Assembly: GCF_027460265.1 (NCBI RefSeq)
Contig: NZ_JAPZBC010000001.1
Location: 5,932,001 to 5,996,000, forward strand
Reading direction: 5' to 3'
DNA from: Streptomyces sp. WMMC940
GTDB taxonomy: Bacteria > Actinomycetota > Actinomycetes > Streptomycetales > Streptomycetaceae
DNA length: 64,000 nucleotides
In this document: positions 30,569 to 40,125 of the stretch, piece by piece
How the letters are laid out: every line of letters starts with the position of its first letter
Position numbering within the stretch: position 1 is the first letter of the stretch
Program-made: the position numbers and the translations under genes
The notes under the pieces: generated by a model
The model's input: the letters and a program-made list of their open reading frames with translations, nothing else
The model's database searches: none
Told to the model about the DNA's origin: nothing

Positions 30569-30805
30569 GTGGTTATGGGGTTCTCGATCGCCCTGATCGT
30601 CTTCAGCCTGCTGCTGATGCTGCTGGTGCTGATGCACAAGGGGAAGGGCGGCGGCCTCTCCGACATGTTCGGTGGCGGCATGCAGTCGTCCGTCGGCGGC
30701 TCCTCGGTCGCCGAGCGCAACCTGGACCGCATCACGATCGTGGTCGGCCTGATGTGGTTCGCGTGCATTGTCGTACTTGCTCTGTTGATGAAGCTGGGCG
30801 GCTGA
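30569..30805 (+). CDS. secG: preprotein translocase subunit SecG
   Basis: 78 residues with the two transmembrane segments of SecG (FSIALIVFSLLLMLLVLMHKG, and IVVGLMWFACIVVLALLM) joined by the conserved loop GGLSDMFGGGMQSS and SVAERNLDR. GTG 30569 has GAGGAAG about eleven bases upstream; an in-frame TTG at 30527 would add an unrelated leader and is rejected. SecG assists SecYE in protein export. Its place after tpiA is a conserved arrangement in actinobacteria. Confidence 0.95.
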   Translation: MVMGFSIALIVFSLLLMLLVLMHKGKGGGLSDMFGGGMQSSVGGSSVAERNLDRITIVVGLMWFACIVVLALLMKLGG

Positions 30806-30914
30806 CCGCAAAGGGCGTCCCGGAGGTGGGGGTGTAACTCCAATCACTGGACGAGCGTTGGGCCTTACGTAGACTGGGGCATCTTCGAGCACCATCACGC
30901 AGGGAGTTACGACC

Positions 30915-31250
30915 GTGGCAAGTGGCAACGCGATCCGGGGAAGCCGGGTCGGGGCGGGGCCGATGGGGGAGGCGGAGCGGGGCGAGTCCGCACCGCGTCT
31001 CCGCATCTCCTTCTGGTGCTCGAACGGGCACGAGACGCAGCCGAGCTTCGCCAGCGACGCACAGGTTCCGGACAGCTGGGACTGCCCGCGCTGCGGGTTC
31101 CCGGCCGGCCAGGACCGGGACAACCCACCGGACCCGCCGCGTACCGAGCCGTACAAGACGCATCTGGCGTATGTGCGCGAGCGGCGCAGCGACGCGGACG
31201 GTGAGGCGATCCTCGCCGAGGCGCTCGCCAAGCTCCGAGGTGAGATCTGA
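30915..31250 (+). CDS. RbpA-family RNA polymerase-binding protein
   Basis: 111 residues. The N-terminal tail (ASGNAIRGSRVGAGPMGEAERG) and core match RbpA, which binds RNA polymerase and the principal sigma factor and stabilises open complexes. Zinc ligands correspond to C35, H39, C57 and C60, one position shifted from S. coelicolor RbpA. The C-terminus (PYKTHLAYVRERRSDADGEAIL) is the sigma-interaction domain. S. coelicolor has a main rbpA elsewhere in the chromosome and a paralogue, so this locus next to secG and pgi is more likely the paralogue (inference). GTG start with GGGAG upstream. Confidence 0.85.
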   Translation: MASGNAIRGSRVGAGPMGEAERGESAPRLRISFWCSNGHETQPSFASDAQVPDSWDCPRCGFPAGQDRDNPPDPPRTEPYKTHLAYVRERRSDADGEAILAEALAKLRGEI

Positions 31251-31262
31251 GCAGCTGACGCC

Positions 31263-31310
31263 GGGCCCGGCCGGCGGTGGGATCCCAGGATCCCGCCGCC
31301 GGCCGGGCCC
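31263..31310. terminator. long hairpin after the RbpA-family gene
   Basis: GGGCCCGGCCGGCGG with GGGATCC pairs back to GGATCCC and GCCGGCCGGGCCC; the loop is very short. Confidence 0.85.
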
Positions 31311-31417
31311 GATGCGTTCCGCCCGCACGCCGTTGCGTCGCGCCGGCCGCCCTCACGATCAATTAGGTTGGTGGGGCAGCGGGGACGCAGTCAGGTACGA
31401 GAAGAAGTGGGCTGAAG

Positions 31418-33082
31418 ATGAACGCAATCCGGCTCAACCGGAGGCCCGAATGGGCTGCTCTGACCAAGCACCGTGAGCAGATGGCGGACACGCATCTACG
31501 GGAGCTGTTCGCCGCGGATCCCGAGCGCGGCAGCCGGTACACCCTGAGGGCCGGCGATCTGCACCTCGACTACTCCAAGCAGCGGGTGACCGACGAGACG
31601 CTGGCACTGCTGCGCGACCTCGCCGCCGCCACCGGGGTCACGGAGCTGCGGGACGCCATGTTCCGCGGTGAGAAGATCAACATCACGGAGGACCGGGCGG
31701 TCCTGCACATCGCGCTCCGCGCCCCCCGGGACGCGGTCATCGAGGTCGACGGCGAGAACGTGGTGCCCGCCGTGCACGCCGTGCTCGACAAGATGAGCGA
31801 CTTCTCCGGGCAGATCCGTTCGGGCCGCTGGACCGGTCACACCGGGAAGCCCATCAGGAACGTCGTCAACATCGGTATCGGCGGCTCCGACCTCGGCCCC
31901 GCGATGGCCTACGAGGCGCTGCGCGCCTACACCGCACGGGACCTGACGTTCCGTTTCGTCTCGAACGTGGACGGGGCCGACATCCACGAGGCGGTCCGCG
32001 ACCTCGACCCCGCGGAGACGCTGTTCGTCATCGCCTCCAAGACGTTCACCACCGTCGAGACCATCACCAACGCCACCACCGCCCGCGATTGGCTCCTGAC
32101 CGGCCTCGGCGCGGGCCAGGAGGCCGTGGCCAAGCACTTCGTCGCGCTGTCCACCAACGCGGAGAAGGTCGCCGACTTCGGCATCGACACCGCGAACATG
32201 TTCGAGTTCTGGGACTGGGTCGGCGGCCGCTACTCGTACGACTCGGCGATCGGGCTCTCGCTGATGATCGCCATCGGTCCGGAGCGCTTCCGCGAGATGC
32301 TGGACGGATTCCACCTCGTCGACGAGCACTTCCGCACGGCGCCGCCGGAGGAGAACGCGCCGATGCTGATGGGCCTTCTCGGCATCTGGTACGACGACTT
32401 CTTCGACGCCCAGTCGCACGCGGTCCTGCCGTACTCGCACTACCTGAGCAAGTTCACCGCGTATCTGCAGCAGTTGGACATGGAGTCGAACGGCAAGTCC
32501 GTCGACCGCGAGGGCGAGCACGTCGAGTGGCAGACGGGACCCGTCGTCTGGGGCACGCCGGGCACCAACGGGCAGCACGCGTACTACCAGTTGATCCACC
32601 AGGGAACCAAGCTCGTGCCGGCCGACTTCATCGGCTTCGCCGACCCCGTCGACGAGCTGCCCGCCGGACCGGCGGGTCACCACGACCTGCTGATGGCGAA
32701 CTTCTTCGCCCAGACCCAGGCGCTGGCCTTCGGCAAGACCCCGGAGGAGGTGCGTGCGGAGGGCGTGCCCGAGGAACTGGTGGCGCACAAGACGTTCCGC
32801 GGCAACCACCCGACCACGACGATCCTCGCCGGCAGGCTGACGCCCTCCGTCCTCGGCCAGCTCGTCGCACTCTACGAGCACAAGGTGTTCGTCCAGGGCG
32901 CCGTCTGGAACATCGACTCCTTCGACCAGTGGGGCGTCGAGCTCGGCAAGGTCCTGGCCAAGCGCCTGGAGCCGGTGCTCACCGAGGGCCGCGGGGGCGA
33001 GGACCTCGACAGCTCCACCGCCGCGCTGGTGTCCACGTACCGCACTCTGCGCGGCCGGAGCCCGCTGGGCGGCGGGGCGTAG
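31418..33082 (+). CDS. pgi: glucose-6-phosphate isomerase
   Basis: 554 residues; interconverts glucose-6-phosphate and fructose-6-phosphate, linking the glycolytic cluster upstream with the pentose phosphate operon downstream. Family signatures include [36 protein letters not shown], the WDWVGGRYS active-site region and the C-terminal motif [19 protein letters not shown] 31418 starts [18 protein letters not shown], the normal N-terminus. Two PH-domain membrane protein genes follow closely. Confidence 0.98.
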   Translation: MNAIRLNRRPEWAALTKHREQMADTHLRELFAADPERGSRYTLRAGDLHLDYSKQRVTDETLALLRDLAAATGVTELRDAMFRGEKINITEDRAVLHIALRAPRDAVIEVDGENVVPAVHAVLDKMSDFSGQIRSGRWTGHTGKPIRNVVNIGIGGSDLGPAMAYEALRAYTARDLTFRFVSNVDGADIHEAVRDLDPAETLFVIASKTFTTVETITNATTARDWLLTGLGAGQEAVAKHFVALSTNAEKVADFGIDTANMFEFWDWVGGRYSYDSAIGLSLMIAIGPERFREMLDGFHLVDEHFRTAPPEENAPMLMGLLGIWYDDFFDAQSHAVLPYSHYLSKFTAYLQQLDMESNGKSVDREGEHVEWQTGPVVWGTPGTNGQHAYYQLIHQGTKLVPADFIGFADPVDELPAGPAGHHDLLMANFFAQTQALAFGKTPEEVRAEGVPEELVAHKTFRGNHPTTTILAGRLTPSVLGQLVALYEHKVFVQGAVWNIDSFDQWGVELGKVLAKRLEPVLTEGRGGEDLDSSTAALVSTYRTLRGRSPLGGGA

Positions 33083-33093
33083 GACGGGATCCG

Positions 33094-33594
33094 ATGACGG
33101 GGGAGGGGACCGTGCGGCTGAGGCCGCCGAGCAACACGCTGAACGAACGGGCCGTCGGGTGGTGGCGGGCGCGGTGCCTGCTGACGGCGGCCGTGCCGGT
33201 GGCGGTGCTCGCCGCACTCGGCGCGTTCACCGTGCCCGCCAGGACCTGGCTGTGGTTCGCTGCCGGGGCACTGGCGGTCCTCGGCCTGGCCGGCACGGCC
33301 TTCTTCCCCTCCTGGTGGTACCGGGTCCACCGCTGGGAGGTCACGGAGGAGGCCGTGTACGTCCGCACGGGCGCCCTCTGGCAGGAGTGGCGGATCGCCC
33401 CGATGTCCCGGATCCAGACCGTCGACACCGTACGCGGTCCGCTGGAGCAACTCTTCCGGCTGGCCACGGTCACCGTCACCACCGCCTCCGCCAAGGGAGC
33501 GCTCAGGATCGAGGGCCTGGACCACGAGGTCGCGGCCCGACTGGCCGAGCGGCTGACGCGGATCACCCAGGCCACTCCCGGCGACGCCACATGA
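33094..33594 (+). CDS. membrane PH-domain (bPH2/DUF304) protein, YdbS-like
   Basis: 166 residues from ATG 33094. There are two hydrophobic segments (about residues 27-47 and 54-72), then a bPH2 domain (YRVHRWEVTEEAVYVRTGAL, RIAPMSRIQTVDTVRGPLEQ, ATVTVTTASAKGALRIEGL). It pairs with the larger bPH2 protein encoded after the insertion element, as YdbS and YdbT do in Bacillus, where the pair is linked to membrane-stress and bacteriocin tolerance. Its stop codon is part of the ATGAG repeat that flanks the IS110 element, and its reading frame is intact. Confidence 0.88.
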   Translation: MTGEGTVRLRPPSNTLNERAVGWWRARCLLTAAVPVAVLAALGAFTVPARTWLWFAAGALAVLGLAGTAFFPSWWYRVHRWEVTEEAVYVRTGALWQEWRIAPMSRIQTVDTVRGPLEQLFRLATVTVTTASAKGALRIEGLDHEVAARLAERLTRITQATPGDAT

Positions 33595-33611
33595 GTTTCC
33601 TGAGTCAACCT

Positions 33612-34865
33612 CTATGCCGCCATCCGCGTCTCCGCGGTCGTGTTGATCTTGCTGTTGGATTGGTGGATCACGGGGTCATAGCAGGTGCCGTCGCGCCAGC
33701 AGGCCCACATCACGCGGAGCCATGCTCGGGCCAGGATGCGGATCGCGTGGGGGTGTCGCTTCTTGCGCGCCCTGGCGTCGTTGTAGATCTTGGCGGCCCA
33801 GTCGCTGCCGTGGCGGCTGTTGTCGGCGAAGGTCGTCAGCGCGAGTCGAGCTCTTCGGTTGGTCGCGAAGCGGAAGGAGACCGTGCGGGCCTTGCCCGAG
33901 GCCCGGGTGACCGGGACGACGCCAGCTTCGGCGACGAGTTGTTCGCAGGTCTGGGCGCGTTCCAGGATCGGGCCGATCTCGCCGATGATCTGCCCGAGGC
34001 TGACCTTGCCGATGCGCGGCATGGTGGCGAAAAGCGGTGCGTAGGGATGGGTTGCGGCTGCTTCGGCGATGGACTTGTCCAAGACACGGATCGTCGCGCG
34101 TATGCCCTGCACCAGCTGCACCTGGACTCGGACGAGCTGTCCGGCGACCTGTTCGCTGAGGCGGGAGGCGGCCTTCGGGGCCAAGCGCAGGCGTTCGATC
34201 AGGACGCTGCCGGGCTTCTTCCCGGAGTATCCGTGGCGCTTGCACCAGGCTTCGAGGCGTCCGGCGGTGAGCCTGGCGGCGGAGGCCGGGGTGGGGTAGC
34301 GCTCCAGGAAGGCCATGGCGATGTCGCTGTCGAGTTCGTAGAAGACGGCCTTGCCCCCGGGCCGGTGCTCGTCCAGCAGGGCGGCGAGCTGGTTGACGGC
34401 GGCGACCTTGGCCTCGATGTGGTCGGCACGCTGCCGGGTGAGGGCCTGGAGGTCGAGGGTGGCCTGCTCGGTGGGTTCCAGTCTGGGCAGCATGTGCCCG
34501 TCGGTGCGCAGGTAGTCGGCGAGTTTCATGCTGTCGCCGGCGTCGGTCTTGGCCTTGGAGGCGCCCCAGCGTGCCCGCATGGCGTGGAAGGCGTTGGGGT
34601 GCACCGGCACGATGGGGTGTCCGGCGGCAAGGAGGCGGTCGACGGCCAGGCCGCGGGTGGTCTCGATCGCTACGGGCAGGTCTGCCGGAGCACCGTGTTT
34701 GCGCAGCCTCGCCAGAGTCTTGGTGAACCCCTCCTCGGTGTGGGCGAGTTCCCACCGGTCGATGCGTTTTCCGGCGTCGTCCATGACGGTCACGTCATGG
34801 GTCTCGGTCGCCCAGTCCCACCCGATGAACACGAAGGTCGTACTCCTGTGCCTGTGACGGAGCAC
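33612..34865 (-). CDS. IS110-family transposase (DEDD recombinase)
   Basis: 417 residues from GTG 34865; a second GTG at 34832 with AGGAG upstream may be the true start (VFIGWDWA). The RuvC-like DEDD domain shows D in FIGWDWA, E in VAIETTRG and a D-x2-D pair in ASKAKTDAGDSMKLAD. The C-terminal transposase-20 domain has MPRIGKVSLGQIIGEIG and AGVVPVTRASGKARTV with its nucleophile Ser. No frameshift or stop is visible, so the element may still be active. Confidence 0.95.
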   Translation of the reverse strand: MLRHRHRSTTFVFIGWDWATETHDVTVMDDAGKRIDRWELAHTEEGFTKTLARLRKHGAPADLPVAIETTRGLAVDRLLAAGHPIVPVHPNAFHAMRARWGASKAKTDAGDSMKLADYLRTDGHMLPRLEPTEQATLDLQALTRQRADHIEAKVAAVNQLAALLDEHRPGGKAVFYELDSDIAMAFLERYPTPASAARLTAGRLEAWCKRHGYSGKKPGSVLIERLRLAPKAASRLSEQVAGQLVRVQVQLVQGIRATIRVLDKSIAEAAATHPYAPLFATMPRIGKVSLGQIIGEIGPILERAQTCEQLVAEAGVVPVTRASGKARTVSFRFATNRRARLALTTFADNSRHGSDWAAKIYNDARARKKRHPHAIRILARAWLRVMWACWRDGTCYDPVIHQSNSKINTTAETRMAA

Positions 34866-35071
34866 CTGCCCGGTGATGAGGTCGTCTGCCGGGAGCTCAT
34901 TAATCGGCCCTCTGCGGGGCGTGTCCCTGAAGCCGATCAGACGGCCTCGGCCCGGCGGGGCTGGCGTAACTCATGTTGGCCGTCGAGCAGCTCGCGACAC
35001 TGGCCATGCACCCACCGGGACCGAGAGGTCACAACCCTACCGAAGAGGGCTGCAGAAAGGATGGTCCTCTA
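34866..35071 (-). ncRNA. candidate bridge RNA region of the IS110 element
   Basis: This is the non-coding end upstream of the transposase, the position where IS110-group elements encode the RNA that pairs with donor and target DNA. It contains CTCATGT at 34970-34976, flanked by GGCG and GGC. The restored target on the opposite strand also contains CTCATGT with similar flanks, as expected if part of this RNA recognises the target. RNA ends and structure were not determined. Confidence 0.4.
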
Positions 35072-36745
35072 ATGAGCGCCTCGGGCGGGCCCGACCAGGG
35101 CTGGCGGCGGCTGGACCCGCGCACGGTGCTCGCCACGGCCGCCGTGACGGCGGGGGTGGCGGGCGGTGCCGGACTGCCCGTCGTGCTCGGTCTGGCCGGG
35201 AACATGCCGTGGTGGCAGGCGCTCGGCTGGGTGCTCGCCGGGGCCCTGGTGGTCATCGCCGCGGGCGCGGGCGCTGACTGGCTGCGCTGGAGGCGCACGC
35301 GGTACCGCATCGGCCCCGAGCGCGCCGAGCTCCACACCGGGCTGCTGCTGGTGAAGCGGCGGTCCCTGGCGCGCGAACGCATCCGCACCGTCGATCTGAC
35401 GGCCCATCCGCTGCTGCGGATACTCGGCCTGGTCAAGGTGCGGATCGGCACCGGTGAGCACACCGGCGGTGGGGAGTCCACGCTGGAACTCGACCCGGTC
35501 ACCAGGGCCGAGGGCGAGCGGCTGCGCCGGGAGCTGCTGGTGCGGCGGGCCGCCGGGGTGACGGAGGCCGAACGGGACGGGACACTGGCGGCCCTCGACC
35601 CCCGCTGGATCCGCTACGCGCCGGTGTCCTTCGTCGCGCCCCTGCTCGGCGGTGCCGCGGTCGGAGCGGTGATGCAGGTCAGCCAGTGGTTCGGGGTGCA
35701 GACCCAGGTGATCGACTGGGTCGGCGAGCGGTTCCGGGACACGCCGCTGCTCTGGACGGTCGTGGTACTGGCCGTACTGGCAGTGGTCGCCGGGGTCGTC
35801 GGAGCGCTCGGCCTCTGGGTGGAGATGTGGTTCGGCTACCGGCTGGAACGCGAACGGGGCGGCACGCTGCGGGTCCGCCGGGGGCTGTTCACCTCCCGTT
35901 CCCTCTCGATCGAGGAGCGACGGCTGCGCGGAGTCGAACGCGTCGAACCCCTCGGCGTGCGACTGTTCGGGGCAGCGCGGGTGGACGCCGTGGCGACCGG
36001 CCTGGTCGAGGACGACGAGGACGGGCAAGCCGACCACAGGACGCTGCTGCCGCCCGCGCCGGGGCCCGTGGCCGACGACGTCGCCGCCCTGGTGCTGCGG
36101 GAGCCCCGCCCGCCCACGAGCGCCCCGCTCACCGCGCATCCGCGTGCGGCGCGTTCCCGCAGACTGCGCCGGGCCCTCGCGGCGGCCCTCGCGCCGGTCC
36201 TGGTCCTCGTCGTCCTGGGCCTGTCGGTGACGGACGTCCTGCTGTACGCAGCCGCGGCGAGCGCGGCGGTGTCCCTGCCGCTCGCGGTGCTGCTGGCCCT
36301 GGACGCGTACCGGAGCCTGGGCCACGCACTCGAAGGCGACTATCTGGTCGCCCGCTCGGGGACCGTCCGGCGGGGCACGGTGGCGCTGCGGCGGGGCGGC
36401 GTCATCGGCTGGACGCTGAGGCAGTCGTGGTTCCAGCGGCGTGCCGGGGTGCTGACCCTGACCGCCACCACGGCGGCGGGCGACGGTGCCTACCCGGTGT
36501 ACGACGCCGACGAGCACGAGATCCTGGACTTCGCGGCCCGGGCGGTTCCGGGGCTGCTGGAGCCCTTCCTCGAACGGCCTGCCGAAACCCGGAGGCCCCG
36601 GGGCGCACGGGGCATGAGCGGGTCCGTCGCGCCTGTGCCGGTCCGCGCCTCCGGAACGGTGTACGGCCCGGTCCGCCGGGAAAGGGCGGACCGGGCCGTA
36701 CGCACCCGGGCGGTGAGCCTCCGTCAGGCGGAGGCGGGCGGATAG
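35072..36745 (+). CDS. large membrane PH-domain (bPH2) protein, YdbT-like
   Basis: 557 residues from ATG 35072. There are three bPH2 segments (around RYRIGPERAELHTGLLLVKR, WFGYRLERERGGTLRVRRGL and LEGDYLVARSGTVRRG) and about six transmembrane helices in pairs, the YdbT layout. The normal coupled start was ATGA overlapping the upstream gene; the IS110 element now separates them and supplies AAAGGA about eleven bases upstream. The last 25-30 codons run through a long terminator hairpin and overlap the pgl stop by 22 bases, so the original C-terminus may have been shorter. Confidence 0.86.
   Translation: MSASGGPDQGWRRLDPRTVLATAAVTAGVAGGAGLPVVLGLAGNMPWWQALGWVLAGALVVIAAGAGADWLRWRRTRYRIGPERAELHTGLLLVKRRSLARERIRTVDLTAHPLLRILGLVKVRIGTGEHTGGGESTLELDPVTRAEGERLRRELLVRRAAGVTEAERDGTLAALDPRWIRYAPVSFVAPLLGGAAVGAVMQVSQWFGVQTQVIDWVGERFRDTPLLWTVVVLAVLAVVAGVVGALGLWVEMWFGYRLERERGGTLRVRRGLFTSRSLSIEERRLRGVERVEPLGVRLFGAARVDAVATGLVEDDEDGQADHRTLLPPAPGPVADDVAALVLREPRPPTSAPLTAHPRAARSRRLRRALAAALAPVLVLVVLGLSVTDVLLYAAAASAAVSLPLAVLLALDAYRSLGHALEGDYLVARSGTVRRGTVALRRGGVIGWTLRQSWFQRRAGVLTLTATTAAGDGAYPVYDADEHEILDFAARAVPGLLEPFLERPAETRRPRGARGMSGSVAPVPVRASGTVYGPVRRERADRAVRTRAVSLRQAEAGG
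36661..36701. terminator. perfect 17-bp hairpin inside the 3' end of the PH-domain gene
   Basis: GTACGGCCCGGTCCGCC at 36661-36677 pairs exactly with 36685-36701. It sits between convergent transcription units and can serve both strands, although it lies within an open frame. Confidence 0.85.
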
Positions 36746-37530
36746 AGATCACGCGGCAGTTGGGACGCGGCCGCCGAGTCCAGCAGCCACAGCGTCCTCG
36801 ACCTGCCGTACGCCCCTGCCGCCGGGGCCTGGATCTCGCCCGCGCCCGACAGGGCGATCCGTGCGGCGTTCGCCTTGTCCTCGCCGGCGGCGAGCATCCA
36901 CACCTCGCGCGCCGCCCGGATCGCCGGGAGCGTCAGGGAGATGCGCGTCGGCGGGGGCTTCGGCGCGCCGTGGACGCCGACGACCGTGCGCTCCGTCTCC
37001 CGTACCGCGGGAAGCTCGGGGAACAGGGAGGCGACGTGCGTGTCGGGGCCCACGCCCAGCATCAGGACGTCGAACGCCGGCACGTCGCCGCCCGCGTCGG
37101 CAGCCGCCGACCGGTAGTGCTCGGGGCCCGCGGCGGCGGCCAGCTCCTCCGCGTACGCGGCCGCCGCGGCGTCCGCGTCGTTGCCGTACCGTCCGCCCGA
37201 CGCGGGCATCGGGTGCACCCGGGCCGGGTCCAGCGGCACCGAGTCGAGCAGGGCCTCCCGGGCCTGGGTGATGTTGCGCTCCGGGTCCCCCTCGGGGAGG
37301 AAGCGCTCGTCGCCCCACCACAGGTCGAGCCTCGACCAGTCGACGGCGTCCCGCGCGGGCGCCGCGGCGAGCGCGGCCAGCAGGCCGTTGCCGTTGCGCC
37401 CGCCGGTGAGCACCACCGAGGCGGAGCCCCGGGCGGCCTGGGCGTCCACGATCTTCGTGATCAGCCGGGCCGCCGCGGCCTGGGCCATCAGCTCCTTGTC
37501 GCGGTGGACGACGAGTTGGGGGGCGCTCAC
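36724..37530 (-). CDS. pgl: 6-phosphogluconolactonase
   Basis: 268 residues of the DevB/SOL type; hydrolyses 6-phosphogluconolactone made by glucose-6-phosphate dehydrogenase. Motifs are [50 protein letters not shown] and the C-terminal VWMLAAGEDKANAARIAL. The start overlaps the opcA stop by four bases, and it is the last gene of the tkt-tal-zwf-opcA-pgl operon. Confidence 0.96.
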   Translation of the reverse strand: MSAPQLVVHRDKELMAQAAAARLITKIVDAQAARGSASVVLTGGRNGNGLLAALAAAPARDAVDWSRLDLWWGDERFLPEGDPERNITQAREALLDSVPLDPARVHPMPASGGRYGNDADAAAAAYAEELAAAAGPEHYRSAAADAGGDVPAFDVLMLGVGPDTHVASLFPELPAVRETERTVVGVHGAPKPPPTRISLTLPAIRAAREVWMLAAGEDKANAARIALSGAGEIQAPAAGAYGRSRTLWLLDSAAASQLPRDLYPPASA

Positions 37531-38591
37531 TTGGACGCCGCCTTCCTCGCCTGGGCCTTCGCGGGAGTCCTGTCCCCGCTCCTCTCCCCGGACGTCTCCG
37601 CCGTCGGGTCCGGGCGCTTCGCCGGGGCCTTCCTCGCTGCGGAGCCGCCGCCGGCCGGTGCGCCCTCCTGGTCGAGCCGGTCCACCCCGAACCGCAGCGT
37701 CGCGGCGTAGATGTCGTCCGGGTCCAGCCGCCGCAGCTCCTCGGCCATCAGCTCGGCGGTGTCACGTCGCTTCAGCGCCACCGCACGGTCCGGCTGGCCC
37801 TCGATGGACAGCGTCGCCAGGGAGCCGTCCGCGCGGTCCAGCACGATGGTGCCGCTGTCCGTGAGCAGCCGCACGGCGGTGAGGCCGGGACCGCCGGAGA
37901 CCGTGCGCGTCACCGGTACGTCCAGCCGGTCGCCGAGCCACATCCCGAGCAGTTCGCAGCTCGGGTTGAACTCCTCGCCCTCGACCTCGGCCCCGGTGAT
38001 CCGCCAGTCGACCTGGTCCAGCGCGGCCGCGAGCATCGAGCGCCACGGCGTGATGCGGGTCCAGGACAGATCCGTGTCGCCCGGGGTGTAGGCGTCGGCG
38101 CGGGCGGTCAGCTCGGCGATGGGCTGCTCGCAGGCGTAGGTGTCGGTGACCCGGCGCTGGGCCAGTGCGCCCAGCGGGTCGGACGCCGGATCGACCGGCG
38201 CGTTCACCGGCCACCACACCACGACCGGCGCGTCCGGCAGGAGCAGCGGCAGCACCACGGACTGGGCGTGGTCGGCGACCTCGCCGTACAGCCGCAGGAC
38301 CACCGTCTCGCCGGTGCCGGCGTCCGCACCGACCCGGACCTCGGCGTCCAGCCGCGCCTTGGCCCGGTCGCGCGGCGAGCGGGAGACGCGCTTGATGACG
38401 ACGAGCTTGCGCGAGGGGTGTTCGCGGGCGGCCTCGTTGGCCGCCTTCAGCGCGTCGTAGGCGTTCTCCTCGTCGGTGACGATGACGAGGGTGAGGACCA
38501 TGCCCACGGCCGGGGTGCCGATCGCCCGCCGGCCCTGTACCAGCGCCTTGTTGATCTTGCCGGAGGTGGTGTCCGTAAGGTCGATCTTCAT
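37527..38591 (-). CDS. opcA: glucose-6-phosphate dehydrogenase assembly protein OpcA
   Basis: 354 residues from ATG 38591, overlapping the zwf stop by four bases. OpcA is an actinobacterial and cyanobacterial protein that activates or assembles glucose-6-phosphate dehydrogenase. Recognisable segments are [52 protein letters not shown] and [20 protein letters not shown] Lys/Ala/Arg-rich tail of about 40 residues ([19 protein letters not shown]) is probably disordered. Confidence 0.96.
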   Translation of the reverse strand: MKIDLTDTTSGKINKALVQGRRAIGTPAVGMVLTLVIVTDEENAYDALKAANEAAREHPSRKLVVIKRVSRSPRDRAKARLDAEVRVGADAGTGETVVLRLYGEVADHAQSVVLPLLLPDAPVVVWWPVNAPVDPASDPLGALAQRRVTDTYACEQPIAELTARADAYTPGDTDLSWTRITPWRSMLAAALDQVDWRITGAEVEGEEFNPSCELLGMWLGDRLDVPVTRTVSGGPGLTAVRLLTDSGTIVLDRADGSLATLSIEGQPDRAVALKRRDTAELMAEELRRLDPDDIYAATLRFGVDRLDQEGAPAGGGSAARKAPAKRPDPTAETSGERSGDRTPAKAQARKAASK

Positions 38592-40120
38592 GGCCGGCGC
38601 CAGCTCCGTCCGTCTCGTGCGAGCATTTCGTCCGCCTCGACCGGACCCCACGTCCCGGCCGGGTATTGCGCGGGCCTGCCGTGCTTCTCCCAGAACTCCT
38701 CGATCGGGTCCAGGATCTTCCAGGACAGCTCGACCTCCTCGACCCTCGGGAAGAGGTTGGAGTCGCCGAGCAGCACATCGAGGATCAGCCGCTCGTACGC
38801 CTCCGGGCTCGACTCCGTGAAGGACTCGCCGTAGGCGAAGTCCATGGAGACGTCGCGGACCTCCAGCGAGGTGCCGGGGACCTTCGAGCCGAAGCGCAGG
38901 GTCACGCCCTCGTCCGGCTGGACCCGGATGACCAGCGCGTTCTGCCCGAGCTCCTGGGTGGCCGTGCGGTCGAAGGGGGAATGCGGCGCGCGCTGGAAGA
39001 CGACGGCGATCTCGGTGACGCGGCGGCCGAGCCGCTTGCCGGTGCGGAGGTAGAACGGCACACCCGCCCAGCGCCGGTTGTCGATCTCCAGCTTTATCGC
39101 CGCGTAGGTGTCGGTCTTGGAGGTGCGGTCGATCCCCTCCTCCTCCAGATAGCCGACGACCTTCGCGCCGCCCTGCCAGCCGGCCGCGTACTGTGCGCGG
39201 ACGGTGCCGGCGGCGAGGTCCCTGGGCAGCTTCACCGCGCCCAGCACCTTGGTCTTCTCCGCCGCCAGCGAGTCCGCCTCGAAGGAGGCGGGCTCCTCCA
39301 TCGCGGTCAGGGCGAGCAGTTGGAGCAGGTGGTTCTGGATGACGTCGCGCGCGGCGCCGATGCCGTCGTAGTAGCCGGCACGGCCGCCGATGCCGATGTC
39401 CTCGGCCATGGTGATCTGCACGTGGTCGACGAACGACCGGTTCCAGATCGGTTCGAAGAGGGTGTTGGCGAAGCGGAGCGCCAGGATGTTCTGGACGGTC
39501 TCCTTGCCCAGGTAGTGGTCGATGCGGAAGACCTGGTCCGGCTCGAACACGTCGTGGACGATCGAGTTGAGCTCCATCGCGGAGGCCAGGTCGTGGCCGA
39601 AGGGCTTCTCGATGACGGCGCGCCGCCACGAGCCGTCCTTCTGCTCCGCGAGCCCGTGCTTCTTCAGCTGCTTGACGACCTTGGGGAAGAACTTCGGCGG
39701 CACCGAGAGGTAGAAGGCGAAGTTGCCGCCCGTGCCCTGTACCTGGTCGAGTTCCGTGATGGTCTTCTTCAGGGTCTCGAACGCGTCGTCGTCGTCGAAC
39801 TCGCCGGGGACGAACCGCATGCCCTGGATGAGCTGCTGCCAGACCTCCTCCCGGAAGGGAGTCCGGGAGTGCTCCTTCACGGCCTCGTGGACCTCGTGCG
39901 CGAAGTCCTGGTCGTCCCACTCGCGGCGGGCGAAGCCGACGAGGGAGAAGCCCGGCGGCAGGAGGCCGCGGTTGGCGAGGTCGTACACGGCGGGCATCAG
40001 CTTTTTCCGTGACAAATCGCCCGTAACGCCGAAGATCACCAGGCCCGACGGCCCCGCGATGCGCGGGAGCCGTCGGTCCGCGGCGTCACGAAGCGGATTC
40101 GCTCCGTGTGCGGAAGTCAA
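38588..40120 (-). CDS. zwf: glucose-6-phosphate 1-dehydrogenase
   Basis: 510 residues; oxidises glucose-6-phosphate with NADP+ as the entry to the pentose phosphate pathway. The dinucleotide site is [21 protein letters not shown], the active-site signature [19 protein letters not shown] includes the catalytic His region, and the C-terminal [14 protein letters not shown] is typical. The start is TTG at 40120, with GGAGGG ten bases upstream and only 5 bases after the tal stop; no ATG fits the family N-terminus ([20 protein letters not shown]). Confidence 0.97.
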   Translation of the reverse strand: MTSAHGANPLRDAADRRLPRIAGPSGLVIFGVTGDLSRKKLMPAVYDLANRGLLPPGFSLVGFARREWDDQDFAHEVHEAVKEHSRTPFREEVWQQLIQGMRFVPGEFDDDDAFETLKKTITELDQVQGTGGNFAFYLSVPPKFFPKVVKQLKKHGLAEQKDGSWRRAVIEKPFGHDLASAMELNSIVHDVFEPDQVFRIDHYLGKETVQNILALRFANTLFEPIWNRSFVDHVQITMAEDIGIGGRAGYYDGIGAARDVIQNHLLQLLALTAMEEPASFEADSLAAEKTKVLGAVKLPRDLAAGTVRAQYAAGWQGGAKVVGYLEEEGIDRTSKTDTYAAIKLEIDNRRWAGVPFYLRTGKRLGRRVTEIAVVFQRAPHSPFDRTATQELGQNALVIRVQPDEGVTLRFGSKVPGTSLEVRDVSMDFAYGESFTESSPEAYERLILDVLLGDSNLFPRVEEVELSWKILDPIEEFWEKHGRPAQYPAGTWGPVEADEMLARDGRSWRRP

Positions 40121-40125
40121 GGTGT

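Larger units (their letters stand above)
33591..35076. mobile_element. IS110-family insertion sequence between the two PH-domain genes
   Basis: The element separates the stop codon of the first PH gene from the start codon of the second. ATGAG occurs at both junctions (33591-33595 and 35072-35076), giving an insert of 1,481 bases counting one copy. No terminal inverted repeats are evident, as usual for IS110. The transposase occupies most of it; only about 16 bases lie beyond its stop, whereas about 206 bases lie upstream of its start. That asymmetry is typical of the IS110 group, whose bridge RNA is encoded upstream of the transposase. Confidence 0.88.
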
